A stretch of 64,000 nt of DNA, from assembly GCF_002221505.1 (NCBI RefSeq), contig NZ_CP011036.1, positions 1-64,000 on the forward strand, written 5' to 3'. Shown here piece after piece: positions 25,395 to 40,660 of this stretch; within the stretch, counting starts at the first letter, position 1, and each line of letters opens with the position of its first letter. The notes below the pieces were generated by a model. The model saw only the letters and a list, made by a program, of their open reading frames with translations, did not search any database and had not been told where the DNA came from. Made by a program: the position numbers and the translations under genes. This DNA comes from Pseudoalteromonas nigrifaciens. GTDB taxonomy: Bacteria; Pseudomonadota; Gammaproteobacteria; Enterobacterales; Alteromonadaceae.

Positions 25395-26352
25395 TATTTT
25401 CGCCTAATATTGTGCCAGGAGTAACCCAGTCACTACGACCATTTAAAAAGTCGTTAATTGCCATTGGTTTTTTACCTTGCGGTTGTAATTGCGTAATACA
25501 TAAAGCATGTTCGCCACAACCTACAATAACGCCATTTTTGTCGCTCGACAGAACGCGCCCGTTATTATCAGGCTGGTTGCTTGATTGCTCTACAACATGT
25601 GCTTGATAAATTTTTACTGGCTGCCCTCCCATTTGGGTGAAGCATACCGGCCACGGATTAAACGCGCGAATGTTACGCTCAATTTGCGCCGCGCTCATAG
25701 ACCAGTCAATATTGGCTTCGTCTTTTGAGAGCTTTTTAGCGTAATTAGCCGCGGCATCATTTTGTGGCTCAGGGGTTATTTTACCATTCGCTAAGTTGTT
25801 AATAGTGTCAATAAGTGCACCAGGGCCGAGATCAGCTAATTTAGTATATAAACTGGCACTGGTTTCGGTGGCACTAATAGGGCAGCGGCTTATATGTAAC
25901 ATGTCGCCAGTATCTAGCCCTTCATCCATTTGCATTATGGTGACGCCGGTTTGTTCATCACCTGCCCAAATAGCACGTTGAATCGGGGCAGCACCACGCC
26001 AGCGTGGTAAAATAGAACCATGCACATTTAAACAGCCTAATCGCGGCGCATCTAAAATGGCTTTAGGTAAAATTAAGCCATAAGCCACTACAATCATGAT
26101 GTCGGCATTAAGGCTAGTAAGCTCATTTAAGGCGTCTTCTGTTTTTAGTGATTGTGGCTGAAAAACCGGTAAGTTGTGCTCAAGTGCGAGCTCTTTGACT
26201 TCACTGGCTTTTAATTTTTTACCACGACCTGCCGGGCGGTCTGGCTGGCTATACACACCCACTATTTGGTGTTCGCTTTGTATCAGCGCTTGTAAATGAC
26301 GTGCGGCAAAGTCCGGCGTACCGGCAAATATAATGCGTAATGGTTGAGTCAC
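25387..26352 (-). CDS. fmt: methionyl-tRNA formyltransferase
   Basis: Fmt transfers a formyl group from 10-formyl-THF to Met-tRNA-fMet for initiation. The 321-residue protein starts [18 protein letters not shown] and contains the folate and active-site signature [20 protein letters not shown], with the catalytic Asn/His pair, and the C-terminal tRNA-binding OB domain. It lies 36 bp after def, which removes the formyl group later, and overlaps rsmB by 8 nt. Confidence 0.97.
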   Translation of the reverse strand: MTQPLRIIFAGTPDFAARHLQALIQSEHQIVGVYSQPDRPAGRGKKLKASEVKELALEHNLPVFQPQSLKTEDALNELTSLNADIMIVVAYGLILPKAILDAPRLGCLNVHGSILPRWRGAAPIQRAIWAGDEQTGVTIMQMDEGLDTGDMLHISRCPISATETSASLYTKLADLGPGALIDTINNLANGKITPEPQNDAAANYAKKLSKDEANIDWSMSAAQIERNIRAFNPWPVCFTQMGGQPVKIYQAHVVEQSSNQPDNNGRVLSSDKNGVIVGCGEHALCITQLQPQGKKPMAINDFLNGRSDWVTPGTILGENNE

Positions 26353-26388
26353 TGAGTTTTCCTAAGGTGCTTGTTACGGTGCTTATTA

Positions 26389-26892
26389 CTATTCTGCAAA
26401 TTTGGCTTCTTTTTCAAGCTTTTTACGAATACGTTGGCGCTTTAATGGCGATAAGTAATCAATGAAAAGCTTACCTTGAAGGTGATCTAGTTCGTGTTGA
26501 ATACAAATAGCTAGTAGTTCATCTGCATCTAGTACAAATTCTTCGCCTTGCTCGTTAAGCGCGGCAACAGTAACCGTTTCTGCGCGATCAACTTTTGCGT
26601 AAGAGTTAGGCACAGAAAGGCAGCCTTCTTCGCTTACGGTTGTACCGTCTTTTTTAATGATTTGTGGATTAATTAATACCAGTGGTTCGTTGCGCTCTTC
26701 TGATACGTCAATCACTACAATGCGTTGATGAATATTAACTTGTGTGGCAGCAAGACCAATGCCATTTTCATCATACATAGTTTCTAGCATGTCTTTTATA
26801 ATCACACGGACTTGGTCGTCAACATGTGCAACTTCTTGTGCTATTGTACGTAAACGTTCATCTGGGAATCTTAAAACTTCTAACGTAGCCAT
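26389..26892 (-). CDS. def: peptide deformylase
   Basis: Def removes the N-formyl group from nascent proteins and uses Fe2+. The 167-residue protein has the three family motifs: [18 protein letters not shown] (metal-ligand Cys) and QHELDHLQG (two His ligands and catalytic Glu). It leads the def-fmt-rsmB-trkA operon and is divergent from the LysM gene. Confidence 0.97.
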   Translation of the reverse strand: MATLEVLRFPDERLRTIAQEVAHVDDQVRVIIKDMLETMYDENGIGLAATQVNIHQRIVVIDVSEERNEPLVLINPQIIKKDGTTVSEEGCLSVPNSYAKVDRAETVTVAALNEQGEEFVLDADELLAICIQHELDHLQGKLFIDYLSPLKRQRIRKKLEKEAKFAE

Positions 26893-27010
26893 AGTTACCT
26901 TTTACACTTATGCTTAATTTAGGGTATTGTATGCTCTTATTTTAGCCATTCGCGTTCCCCTTTAACAGGTTTTGGTCAATAATAATGAAAAAACAATACA
27001 AGGAAGCCCA

Positions 27011-28132
27011 ATGAAATCTCCATTAATTGCAATTATCGTTGCATTAGGTGCTGCATTTTCTACTTATGCTGATGTGCTAAAAATAAAAAAAGATGCACCT
27101 AAACAGTATGTTGTGAAAAAAGGCGATACACTTTGGGATATTTCTGGGGTTTATTTAAACGAACCTTGGCTATGGCCTGAGTTGTGGCAATTGAACCCGC
27201 AAATTAATAACCCTCACCTTATTTATCCCGGCGATGCCTTAGCATTAATCTACGATGCGCAGGGAAATCCACGTTTAGTGATAAATAAAGCGTACCGAAA
27301 GCTGTCTCCTCAGGGGCGAATTACCCCTAAAGGCAAAAATGCAATTACCACCTTGCCACTAGAAATGATCAGACCTTATATAACTTATGAGCAAGCTATA
27401 AATAGCGACGATATAAAAGCTAAACCTTATATTTTAGGGGCAAACGAGAACACGAAAACACAAACGTTAGGGCATATTTTATACGTTAAAGGCGATTTAA
27501 AGTTACACCAAGCTTATGCAATTTATCATAAAGGTAAGCCATATTTAGACCCGGAAACTGGAAGGGTACTTGCTAATCGTGCTGCTTATGTTGGTATGGC
27601 TCGCGCCTTTAGAAAAGGTGATGCCGCTAATGGTGAGCCTGCATCGGTCAGAGTTGAGTCGGTGAAGCGCGAAATAAAACAAGGCGACTTTTTACTTCCA
27701 GCAATGGAAGGGCAAATGCTACCAGCGTATTTTAATATGCATCGTCCTACCCAGGCTGTATTGGGTTATGTTATTGCTTCGCCAAGCGATTCTAGAGAAT
27801 TTAGCACTATGGATGTAGTGGTGCTAAACTTAGGATCAGAGCAGCAAGTAGAAGTGGGTCATGTACTTGATATTGAACGCCAATCACCAAGCGTTATAGA
27901 TGGTCCTCGTGGTCCTCGCTACACCGAGGACTCAAGTCGCTTTGAGAAGTTAATTTCAAATGCTAACGAGTTTTTTGGTGCTGAACCCGATGATGGAAGT
28001 ACGGTTTGGAAAATGCCGAAAGAAAAAGTAGGTGAGTTAATTGTATTTAAGGTGTATGACAACGTAAGTTATGCGCTAATAACTAAAAATCAGCACCCAA
28101 TTCGCGTTGGAGATATTGCAGTTATTCATTAA
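27011..28132 (+). CDS. exported LysM-domain protein
   Basis: This 373-residue protein has a signal peptide (MKSPLIAIIVALGAAFSTYA) and one LysM domain (YVVKKGDTLWDISGVYLNEP, about 34-85) that probably binds peptidoglycan. The rest has no recognised catalytic motif. An in-frame GTG-type start at 26972 would add 13 residues before the signal peptide; AAGGAAG precedes 27011, so that start is preferred. The def/LysM/dprA neighbourhood is common in gammaproteobacteria, where this protein is annotated as a LysM peptidoglycan-binding protein. dprA follows after 28 bp and may be co-transcribed. Confidence 0.88.
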   Translation: MKSPLIAIIVALGAAFSTYADVLKIKKDAPKQYVVKKGDTLWDISGVYLNEPWLWPELWQLNPQINNPHLIYPGDALALIYDAQGNPRLVINKAYRKLSPQGRITPKGKNAITTLPLEMIRPYITYEQAINSDDIKAKPYILGANENTKTQTLGHILYVKGDLKLHQAYAIYHKGKPYLDPETGRVLANRAAYVGMARAFRKGDAANGEPASVRVESVKREIKQGDFLLPAMEGQMLPAYFNMHRPTQAVLGYVIASPSDSREFSTMDVVVLNLGSEQQVEVGHVLDIERQSPSVIDGPRGPRYTEDSSRFEKLISNANEFFGAEPDDGSTVWKMPKEKVGELIVFKVYDNVSYALITKNQHPIRVGDIAVIH

Positions 28133-28160
28133 GTAGCGAGTCGGTGCTCTAGGAGAGAGC

Positions 28161-29249
28161 ATGGATCAGTCATCTGGCAAGCTAGCCCACTGGCTTGCCT
28201 TTTATATGTGTAAAGGGTTGGGTATTAAAACCCTTTTAGCACTATCTAAAAACCATTCCCTTGAGTCATTGTTTGGCTTATCTCATCAGCAATTACTGCA
28301 ATTAGGACTAAGTGCTAATCAAGCTACTAATTTGTTGCACACTAATTGGCAGCAAATTACGCATTATGAACAGTTAATCCTACACAATAATATAACGGTT
28401 ATTAGTATTTTTGATGCCGCTTACCCCGAAGATTTAAAACAAATAGCCAGTGCGCCTTTATTGCTTTTTTGCAAAGGCGATGTGTCGTTATTAACTAGCC
28501 CACAAATAGCCATAGTTGGGAGCCGTAACGCCACTCCCACCGGGCTGGAAATAGCTGCTGAGTTTGCATATCAACTTACCTTAGCTGGAATCACTATTAC
28601 TTCAGGTATGGCCCGCGGTATAGACGGAGCTGCGCATAAAGGGGCCTTAGCTGGCAGCGGAAAAACCATTGCCGTGCTGGGTACCGGTGTTGATATTTAC
28701 TACCCCAAGCAGCATAAGCTACTTACAAATCAAGTATTAGAGCAGGGCTTGCTTGTAAGTGAGTTTTTACCTGGTACTGCCGCGAATGCGCATAATTTTC
28801 CGCGTCGTAATCGTATTATATCGGGGTTGTCGCTGGGGGTACTTATTGTTGAAGCTGAAATTAAAAGCGGTTCGCTCATTACCGTACGCTATGCGCTGGA
28901 GCAAAATAAAGAAGTATTTGCTGTTCCCGGATCGATTAAAAACCCACTTGCCCAAGCGAGTCATTTTTTAATTAAGCAAGGTGCTAAGCTCGTGGAGAAT
29001 GTAAGTGATATTCTTGATGAGGTGAGCTTTGCTTATCAAAGTGGTTTTTTAACTCCAGAGCAGTCAACCCAAACCAATAAAGACTCCCAGTGTGAGGTGT
29101 TAAATAGTATTGGCTTTGAGGTAACCAGTGTTGATGACATTGTTCGCCGTGCTCAGTGGCCAATTGATAAAGTGCAAGCCAGATTGCTGGACTTGGAGCT
29201 AGATGATCAAATAGAGCGAGTTTTAGATGGTTACATCAGGGTCTGTTGA
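28161..29249 (+). CDS. dprA: DNA processing protein DprA (Smf), 3' end altered by an inserted element
   Basis: DprA binds incoming single-stranded DNA in natural transformation and loads RecA. The 362-residue protein has an N-terminal SAM-like domain, the Rossmann-like core (IAIVGSRNATPTGLEIA, SGMARGIDGAAHKGAL, GVDIYYPKQHKLL, LPGTAANAHNFPRRNRIISGL) and a C-terminal winged helix ending near VLDGYIRVC. The last three codons and the TGA stop lie inside the left inverted repeat of a MITE-like element starting at 29239, so the native extreme C-terminus (often GGYIRL in relatives) has been replaced. The loss is only a few residues, so function is probably kept. Confidence 0.93.
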   Translation: MDQSSGKLAHWLAFYMCKGLGIKTLLALSKNHSLESLFGLSHQQLLQLGLSANQATNLLHTNWQQITHYEQLILHNNITVISIFDAAYPEDLKQIASAPLLLFCKGDVSLLTSPQIAIVGSRNATPTGLEIAAEFAYQLTLAGITITSGMARGIDGAAHKGALAGSGKTIAVLGTGVDIYYPKQHKLLTNQVLEQGLLVSEFLPGTAANAHNFPRRNRIISGLSLGVLIVEAEIKSGSLITVRYALEQNKEVFAVPGSIKNPLAQASHFLIKQGAKLVENVSDILDEVSFAYQSGFLTPEQSTQTNKDSQCEVLNSIGFEVTSVDDIVRRAQWPIDKVQARLLDLELDDQIERVLDGYIRVC

Positions 29250-29545
29250 CCTTTGCGGGTTAATATTTGTTCAAACTAGAGGCAATTTAATCGCGGCGCG
29301 AGGTTTGTAACCTAGTGGGCTAAGTAAAAACCGAGCAAAGCTTCCGCGTCCTGCTCACGCCCCTTACCTACATCCATGTAGGCAACAAAGAGTTAATTGC
29401 CCCTAGGCAGAACCCTTCGGGTAGCGCCTGTGTGGCATTAATGCTGCGTTATCGCCAATTTATGGGGAATACACCACATAGGCTCTGCCTTGCCTAAATA
29501 CCAAACAGGCTGCTGCAAATTTAACCTTGAAAGATTAACAGACCC
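29239..29545. mobile_element. MITE-like non-autonomous element
   Basis: This 307-bp non-coding block is bounded by imperfect inverted repeats: left GGGTCTGTTGACCTTTGCGG, right (reverse complement) GGGTCTGTTAATCTTTCAAG, both continuing into GGTTAA. The ends resemble those of the IS5-family copy at 55690 (GGGCTGTTGATCTTTG), suggesting cross-mobilisation by that transposase type. Inside are smaller palindromes (CTACATCCATGTAG; GCCTGTGTGG with CCACATAGGC). It supplies the stop codon of dprA. No clear target duplication is visible. Confidence 0.7.
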
Positions 29546-29581
29546 TAAACTAAGTACTTAAGCTAAATGCGAGGTGGTGAT

Positions 29582-30055
29582 ATGTTTGAAGTGCTTATGT
29601 ATCTTTTTGAAAACTATATTCACAACGACGCTGGGCTCTTCATTGAACCTAACGAATTGACCGATGAATTATTACGAGCTGGTTTTAATCAAGCCGAAAT
29701 ATTTAAAGCACTAGATTGGCTAGAGCAGCTAGCCGAATTACAGCATAGTGACACATCACCATATTTAATCACTGACTCGCCACAAACAATGAGAATATTT
29801 ACCGACCACGAATGCAAAATGCTGGATGTGCAGTGCCGTAATTTTTTAATGTTTGTTGAACGCATTGGCGTTACTAATGGTATTACCCGTGAAATGGTAA
29901 TGGACCGCTTAGCAGCGCTAGATAAATCTTTTATAGGGTTAGACGATTTAAAGTGGGTGGTGTTAATGGTGCTATTTAATATACCCGGAGCAGAAGTGGC
30001 TTGTGAGCAAATGGAAGATCTTATATTTGACCAGCCCGGCGACTTACTTCACTAA
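29582..30055 (+). CDS. smg: Smg (DUF494) family protein
   Basis: This 157-residue Smg protein (E. coli 157) is of unknown biochemical role and is usually located between dprA and a topA-like zinc-ribbon gene, as here. It begins MFEVLMYLFENYIHNDAG. An in-frame start at 29567 adds five residues, but GAGGTG lies just before 29582. It is acidic and helical, without cysteine clusters or membrane segments. Confidence 0.92.
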   Translation: MFEVLMYLFENYIHNDAGLFIEPNELTDELLRAGFNQAEIFKALDWLEQLAELQHSDTSPYLITDSPQTMRIFTDHECKMLDVQCRNFLMFVERIGVTNGITREMVMDRLAALDKSFIGLDDLKWVVLMVLFNIPGAEVACEQMEDLIFDQPGDLLH

Positions 30056-30303
30056 TACCTAAATTCAAGATACCTATTAATACCTATTTAATACAAAATA
30101 TGAGCATACGAGTAAATTAAATTGCTTAAGTACTTTCGAAAAAGTAATTTATATAGCAAGTATATGCCATAATCTTTGCCTTATTATTGCACCGTACTTT
30201 TTACGCTATAATTGGCCGCTAATTTAATGTAATGGGTATAGCTATTGTATCTTTAAGTGTTTTGGGTATATTAGGCGAAAATTCACCAACCTTTAGGATC
30301 ACC

Positions 30304-30879
30304 ATGAGTAAAATCGACCATTCGCTTTTCTCGGCGAATAAGCACGCCCTAGAAAAAGAATATGAGATATGCCCACAATGTGGTTCAGAGTTAGTGATCC
30401 GCAATAGTAAATCAGGCCCATTTTTAGGTTGTGCCAGCTACCCCAAGTGCGATTTTATTCGCCCGTTGGCGCATCACGATAGCAGTGAAATAAAAGTGCT
30501 AGAAGATTCCGCATGTCCACAATGTAGTAAGCAGCTGGTGGTAAAAAATGGCCGCTACGGTATGTTTATTGGTTGTACAGGGTATCCAGAGTGTCATTAC
30601 ATTGCCAATGAAAACGAGGCAAAGCAAAATGAAGAGCCATTACCTAGTTGCCCTAAATGTAAAAAAGGCCGTTTAGTTTCACGTAGTAATAAATTTGGTA
30701 AAATATTTTATTCATGCGATTGCTACCCAAGCTGTAAATATACGCTGAATAATAAACCGGTTGAGCAATCGTGCCCAGAATGTAACTGGCCACTGTTGAT
30801 TGAGAGAAAAATGGCTAATAGCACTGTGTTACAATGCCCGCAAAAAAGTTGTATGCATAAACTTGCAGCCACTGAATAA
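30304..30879 (+). CDS. yrdD: topoisomerase I-type zinc-ribbon protein (YrdD-like)
   Basis: This 191-residue stand-alone protein is made of four zinc ribbons like those at the C-terminus of topoisomerase I, with CPQCGSELVIR...CASYPKC, CPQCSKQLVVKNGRYGMFIGC, CPKCKKGRLVSRS and CPECNWPLLIER. It lacks the topoisomerase catalytic core, so single-stranded DNA binding is the likely role. An upstream in-frame start at 30232 gives an unrelated 24-residue leader; the ATG at 30304 with AGGA before it is preferred. It sits in the smg-yrdD-tsaC-hemF/aroE group known from E. coli. Confidence 0.9.
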   Translation: MSKIDHSLFSANKHALEKEYEICPQCGSELVIRNSKSGPFLGCASYPKCDFIRPLAHHDSSEIKVLEDSACPQCSKQLVVKNGRYGMFIGCTGYPECHYIANENEAKQNEEPLPSCPKCKKGRLVSRSNKFGKIFYSCDCYPSCKYTLNNKPVEQSCPECNWPLLIERKMANSTVLQCPQKSCMHKLAATE

Positions 30880-30903
30880 CGTTTAAAACTCCTGGAGACG
30901 ATT

Positions 30904-32416
<1,513 letters not shown>

Positions 32417-32434
32417 GGCTTCTCGTGTAAATAT

Positions 32435-32459
32435 AAAAGGCGCTACATAGCGCCTTTTT
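32435..32459 (+). terminator. terminator between hemF and the haemoglobin gene
   Basis: AAAAGGCGCTA and TAGCGCCTTTTT form an 11-bp stem around a 2-nt nominal loop. It lies between converging genes and may act on both. Confidence 0.88.
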
Positions 32460-32476
32460 GTATTTAGCGTTATGCG

Positions 32477-32926
32477 TTAATGCTGGTTAATCATATGGCT
32501 CGCTAGCTGTCCAAACGATTGCTTAAGGCCTTCTCGTAGTAATGGATTATCTACTTCAAGGTCTAATGTTTTATTCATGCAGTACATCCATTGGTCGCGC
32601 AAGTCTTGATCAATGGTAAAAGGCATATGGCGTTTACGCAGCATAGGATGGCCATGTTTTGCTACAAATAGGTCTGGGCCGCCTAACCAGCCAGATAAAA
32701 ATTCAAAAAACACTTGGCGAATTCTATCTAATGGCAGAGGATGCATATCATATAATGGTTTAGCGTATTCATCTGTAGCCATAATATCGTAGAATCTATT
32801 TGCAATAGCAAGTGCGCCTGCTTCTCCACCTAGTATTTCATAAGGTGTTTTTTCAGGTGTGGGTGTTTGCTCTATTGTGGCGGGCTTAGATTTTGAAAAA
32901 AGTCGTTTAATCATATTATTTATCAT
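32477..32926 (-). CDS. group II truncated haemoglobin
   Basis: This 149-residue 2-on-2 globin of group II (TrHbO type) has GGEAGALAIANRFYDIM at helix B, FLSGWLGGP, then HGHPMLRKRHMPF with proximal His100 and the conserved DQWMYCM Trp of helix G. Such proteins bind O2 and are linked to redox or NO chemistry. The N-terminal about 28 residues are an unaligned K/P/T-rich tail; an alternative start at Met5 is possible. It is divergent from aroE by 42 bp. Confidence 0.9.
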   Translation of the reverse strand: MINNMIKRLFSKSKPATIEQTPTPEKTPYEILGGEAGALAIANRFYDIMATDEYAKPLYDMHPLPLDRIRQVFFEFLSGWLGGPDLFVAKHGHPMLRKRHMPFTIDQDLRDQWMYCMNKTLDLEVDNPLLREGLKQSFGQLASHMINQH

Positions 32927-32968
32927 CGTTAATAGGCAGTATTACTACTGCAAAGAGGTTGCTTTAAA

Positions 32969-33793
32969 ATGGACAAATATGCGGTTTTTGGAAATCCAAT
33001 AAAACATTCAAAATCCCCCGCGATACATAAACAATTTGCTATCTCTTTAGGTGAGCAAATCGACTATCGCGCAATCTTAGCACCTATCGATAACTTTGAA
33101 AAAACAGTATCGAATTTTTTTGCTCAAGGCGGTAAGGGAGCTAATGTAACTATGCCCTTTAAAGAGCAGGCTTTTGCAATGGCAGATGAGCTCACACCAT
33201 TAGCTAAAATTGTCGGTGCAGTAAATACCTTAAAAAAGCAAGCAGACGGCACGTTACTAGGCGATAACACCGACGGCATCGGCTTTGTAAGCGATCTGCT
33301 GGCTAATAATGTCAGTATTACCGGTAAACGTATTTTAATAATAGGCGCAGGCGGGGCTGCAAGGGGGGTTGTTTTACCCTTGCTGGATCATCAGCCACAG
33401 GAAGTTGTTATTGTTAATCGTACCGCCGAAAAAGCACAAAATTTAGCAAAGTTGTTTGCTCAACATGGGAATGTATCGGGTTATGGTTTTAACAATCTAC
33501 CAGAAAACGATTATGCGCTTATCATAAACTCTACCTCTAGCAGTATGAATGACGAGCTTCCAGCACTTGATCAAAAACATATTACTAACTGTGAAGTAGC
33601 GTATGACATGTTTTATTCACTGCAAAATACCATTTTTATGAATTGGGTAGCGCAATATAATAGTAAGACTAAATTGTTGGATGGCAGCGGCATGCTAGTT
33701 GGTCAGGCTGCCCAGGCATATTATGTATGGCGTAATAAAATGCCTGCAATACTACCTGTCGTTAATGCACTAAAACAGGGAGCACTTACATGA
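32969..33793 (+). CDS. aroE: shikimate dehydrogenase AroE
   Basis: AroE reduces 3-dehydroshikimate to shikimate with NADPH in aromatic amino acid synthesis. The 274-residue protein has the substrate-binding [32 protein letters not shown] with the catalytic Lys, and the NADP-binding [18 protein letters not shown] and VNRTAEKA. The DUF1488 gene overlaps its stop by 4 nt. Confidence 0.97.
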   Translation: MDKYAVFGNPIKHSKSPAIHKQFAISLGEQIDYRAILAPIDNFEKTVSNFFAQGGKGANVTMPFKEQAFAMADELTPLAKIVGAVNTLKKQADGTLLGDNTDGIGFVSDLLANNVSITGKRILIIGAGGAARGVVLPLLDHQPQEVVIVNRTAEKAQNLAKLFAQHGNVSGYGFNNLPENDYALIINSTSSSMNDELPALDQKHITNCEVAYDMFYSLQNTIFMNWVAQYNSKTKLLDGSGMLVGQAAQAYYVWRNKMPAILPVVNALKQGALT

Positions 33794-34044
33794 ACCAAGC
33801 AATACAATTTATAGATAGGTTAGAATTTAGAGAGCCAGCGCACCAATTAGTCTTTTTTGCACAAGTAAATGGCATGCTGGTGGAATGTGTTATTGCGGTA
33901 AGTAGTTTAGGTTTGACCGATGAAAGTCATGCAACAAGTTATTTTGAAAAAAATCGTTTTGATTACGAAGAGCGCGCCGAGCAACTTATCGAAGATGAAA
34001 GTTACAACTCGGCAGGCCAAATAGAAGTCAGCTTAATTAGCTAA
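33790..34044 (+). CDS. DUF1488 family protein
   Basis: This small 84-residue acidic protein begins [20 protein letters not shown] and is of the DUF1488 type, often found directly after aroE. There is no signal peptide, membrane helix or known function. The ATGA overlap with aroE means translational coupling. Confidence 0.8.
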   Translation: MNQAIQFIDRLEFREPAHQLVFFAQVNGMLVECVIAVSSLGLTDESHATSYFEKNRFDYEERAEQLIEDESYNSAGQIEVSLIS

Positions 34045-34048
34045 GTGC

Positions 34049-34588
34049 TTATATAACGTCGTCACTTAAGTACTCATTTTTAAGCAGTACATAGTTATCC
34101 GCAGATACTTTTAAAAATGTAAGCTCTTGCTCGGTAAGCGCTCGAGCTTGCTTAACTGGACTGCCTACATATAAGTAACCAGACTCCAAACGCTTATTTG
34201 GTGGCACCAATGAACCCCCGCCAATAATCACATTATCTTCAACAATGGCATTGTCCATAATAATTGCGCCCATTCCCACCAATATACGATTACCTAACTG
34301 ACAACCATGTAACATAACTTTGTGCCCAACCGTTACATCATCACCAATTATAAGCGGATAACCTTCGGGGTTACTTTTGGTTGCTCGCGATAAATGCAGC
34401 ACGCTACCATCTTGTATATTAGTACGCTCACCAATGCGTATATAGTTTACATCACCACGGGCAGCAACTAACGGCCACACGCTGCTATCATCACCCAAAG
34501 TAATATCGCCAACCAATACCGATGATTCATCTATATAAACAGACGCATTAAATGAAGGGATAACACCTTTATAAGAACGGATTGTCAT
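34049..34588 (-). CDS. yrdA: gamma carbonic anhydrase-like protein (YrdA)
   Basis: This 179-residue left-handed beta-helix protein of the gamma carbonic anhydrase family has hexapeptide repeats and the expected metal-ligand histidines in GSVLHLSR, TVGHKVMLHGC. Close relatives are E. coli YrdA; whether it has hydratase activity is not shown by sequence. It converges with DUF1488, leaving only 4 bp between stops. The aroE-DUF1488-yrdA neighbourhood matches other gammaproteobacteria. Confidence 0.92.
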   Translation of the reverse strand: MTIRSYKGVIPSFNASVYIDESSVLVGDITLGDDSSVWPLVAARGDVNYIRIGERTNIQDGSVLHLSRATKSNPEGYPLIIGDDVTVGHKVMLHGCQLGNRILVGMGAIIMDNAIVEDNVIIGGGSLVPPNKRLESGYLYVGSPVKQARALTEQELTFLKVSADNYVLLKNEYLSDDVI

Positions 34589-34722
34589 ATCTGCACCTTT
34601 AACTAACAGTTATATTAAATTAAGAGTGTAACAGCAGAGCTTATTTAAGTGCCACAAAAGCAGTAATTGTTTATAAAACTATCAGTTTTAGGCGCTTTAG
34701 CTCAGTTACTGAGCGAACGTCG

Positions 34723-34779
34723 TTTTTTTTTAGTTTTTCAGTAAAAAATGCTTGATCTGTTTTCGGATCTCCCTATAAT
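34723..34779 (+). promoter_or_regulatory. rrn P1 promoter with UP-like tract
   Basis: TTGATC at 34752-34757 and a perfect TATAAT at 34774-34779 are separated by 16 bp. The bases after it (GCGACCCC) make a G+C-rich discriminator typical of stringently controlled rRNA promoters, with the start near 34786. A T/A-rich tract (about 34723-34750) upstream looks like an UP element. A small hairpin GCTCAG/CTGAGC lies at 34700-34714. Confidence 0.85.
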
Positions 34780-34888
34780 GCGACCCCACTGAGACGGGAA
34801 ACGTCAACGCCTAGCGAGACACGAACTACTCAGAGAGTTAAATAAAACTTCGGTTTTAAATTGTCGAAAGAAAGTTTAAAACAAAGTA

Positions 34889-34916
34889 TTGACTCGAAAA
34901 ATAAAGGATGTATTAT
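34889..34916 (+). promoter_or_regulatory. rrn P2 promoter
   Basis: TTGACT (34889-34894), a 16-bp spacer and TATTAT (34911-34916) lie 137 bp after P1, followed by ACGCATCCC. Tandem P1/P2 promoters are usual for rrn operons. Confidence 0.75.
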
Positions 34917-34949
34917 ACGCATCCCTTGAGACGCTAAAGCGACTCAAAA

Positions 34950-34962
34950 CGTTCTTTAACAA
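34950..34962 (+). promoter_or_regulatory. boxA antitermination site in the rrn leader
   Basis: CGTTCTTTAACAA closely matches boxA (TGCTCTTTAACAA), which recruits NusB/S10 for antitermination of rRNA transcription. Confidence 0.8.
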
Positions 34963-34969
34963 TATAAAG

Positions 34970-34989
34970 CAATCATCTGTGTGGGCACT
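34970..34989 (+). other. 16S processing stem, 5' arm (pairs with 36742-36761)
   Basis: The 20-nt arm here is complementary to 36742-36761 after the 16S gene except for one position that can form a G-U pair. Such flanking stems are the RNase III processing site of pre-16S rRNA. Confidence 0.8.
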
Positions 34990-35180
34990 CGTACAGATTG
35001 AGTTCTAACAGCCAAGCTTAGTTCGCTAAGTAAGGCAAACAAATTAGAGTCTCAATTGAAAACTGAGTGACCAACAGAAGTAACTTATTTATAAGTTGCT
35101 TCGGCACAGTCAATTCAATATCGAAAGATATTAAAAATAAATTCAGAATTCATTGAGCTGTCGAAAGACATAAAACTTTT

Positions 35181-36716
<1,536 letters not shown>

Positions 36717-36792
36717 TACGATTTAGAACTTATTTGTTCGTAGTGTCCACACAGATGATTGTTAATTGTAAAGAGAACAACACTTATTGTTT

Positions 36793-36869
<77 letters not shown>

Positions 36870-36980
36870 CTTCTTTTTAATACTTCGTTGTAAGCTTCGT
36901 TGTTTAGTAAACTAAACGGCCTCAACTTACGCCTTGTCTTAAAAATAAGTCGGTATACAAACAGTAAGACCAGCATATGT

Positions 36981-37056
36981 GGGGCTATAGCTCAGCTGGG
37001 AGAGCGCCTGCCTTGCACGCAGGAGGTCAGCAGTTCGATCCTGCTTAGCTCCACCA
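36981..37056 (+). tRNA. tRNA-Ala (TGC)
   Basis: 76-nt cloverleaf beginning GGGGCTATAGCTCAG, anticodon TGC in CTTGCACG, T arm GCAGTTCGATCCTGC and encoded CCA. Second tRNA of the 16S-23S spacer, the usual Ile-Ala pair. Confidence 0.98.
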
Positions 37057-37145
37057 CTTTACTTCTTAAAAATAAATATTCTTTATCGGGTCATAAACGA
37101 CCTGAGAATGAAGTGTGTTTAATTTTGAGAAGTTTTTATTTCTCT

Positions 37146-37158
37146 TGCTCTTTAAAAA
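37146..37158 (+). promoter_or_regulatory. boxA in the 16S-23S spacer
   Basis: TGCTCTTTAAAAA closely matches the boxA consensus and lies before the 23S gene, the standard second antitermination signal. Confidence 0.75.
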
Positions 37159-37287
37159 TTTGGAAAAGCTGATAATAAAATTCTGATAAATAACATTGTT
37201 ATTTATCAAGAGTTTTCAAAAGTAAAAAAAGAATGGTAGCAGTACCATTCAGTGCCATTTAATTAACTCTTTGAGTTGATTGATTGG

Positions 37288-37339
37288 TATCTACTTTAGT
37301 ATTCAATATTGACTTCTGGCGAAGTTAAACTGTCACACA
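37288..37339 (+). other. 23S processing stem, 5' arm (pairs with about 40273-40318)
   Basis: Segments TATCTACTTTAGT and CTGTCACA before the 23S gene are complementary to TGTGACAG and ACTAAAGTAGATA after it, with paired stretches between. This is the long RNase III stem of pre-23S rRNA. Confidence 0.75.
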
Positions 37340-37362
37340 ACAAAGACCCGTTTGGGTTGTAT

Positions 37363-40253
<2,891 letters not shown>

Positions 40254-40395
40254 ACAACGCCAAACGCGTTTTATGTGACAGTTCAAGCAAGAAGTTAATA
40301 TGACTAAAGTAGATATTTACGCAAAGACTTAAAAAATATTATCAGATATTTTCCAAATTCAGTTAATTTGTAGTGATACGAATTAACGCCCTAAT

Positions 40396-40515
40396 TTGCT
40401 TGGTAACAATAGCGTTTTGGACCCACCTGACCCCATGCCGAACTCAGTAGTGAAACGAAACAGCGCCGATGATAGTGTAGCATTTGCTATGTGAAAGTAG
40501 GACATTGCCAGGCTC
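40396..40515 (+). rRNA. rrf: 5S ribosomal RNA
   Basis: About 120 nt, with the conserved core CCCACCTGACCCCATGCCGA and closing arms GCTTGG...GCCAGGC, including G-U pairs. The ends are estimated from alignment with E. coli 5S. Confidence 0.93.
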
Positions 40516-40523
40516 CAAATTGT

Positions 40524-40556
40524 AAAAAGCCCGAATTTAACGATTCGGGCTTTTTT
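40524..40556 (+). terminator. rrn operon terminator
   Basis: AGCCCGAAT/ATTCGGGCT stem with A-rich left flank and T6 right flank, 9 bp after 5S. Confidence 0.92.
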
Positions 40557-40660
40557 ACGTCTGCAGAAAAGTGAAATGTGGGTGAATAATGTACACAAGT
40601 CTCCCGCGTAGGTTGGGCGAGCGTAGCGACACCCGACGATAAAGAGCATCAAAAATAGCT
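40543..40660 (+). repeat. 118-bp direct repeat downstream of rrn, copy 1
   Basis: This segment from the terminator T arm to AATAGCT recurs at 40860-40977 with few differences. It holds a REP-like inverted repeat, GTTGGGCGAGCG...CACCCGAC, at about 40611-40637. Confidence 0.9.

Noticed and set aside
29239..29545. CRISPR-like or small RNA locus after dprA
   Set aside because: There are no regularly spaced repeats. Inverted ends and internal palindromes fit a MITE-like element better.
36900..37172. 90-codon ORF across tRNA-Ala
   Set aside because: It runs through the tRNA gene and the rRNA spacer, so it cannot be a real protein gene. The same applies to ORFs inside 16S and 23S.
40383..40652. 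89-codon minus-strand ORF over 5S and its terminator
   Set aside because: Antisense to 5S rRNA and the terminator; no protein-like features.
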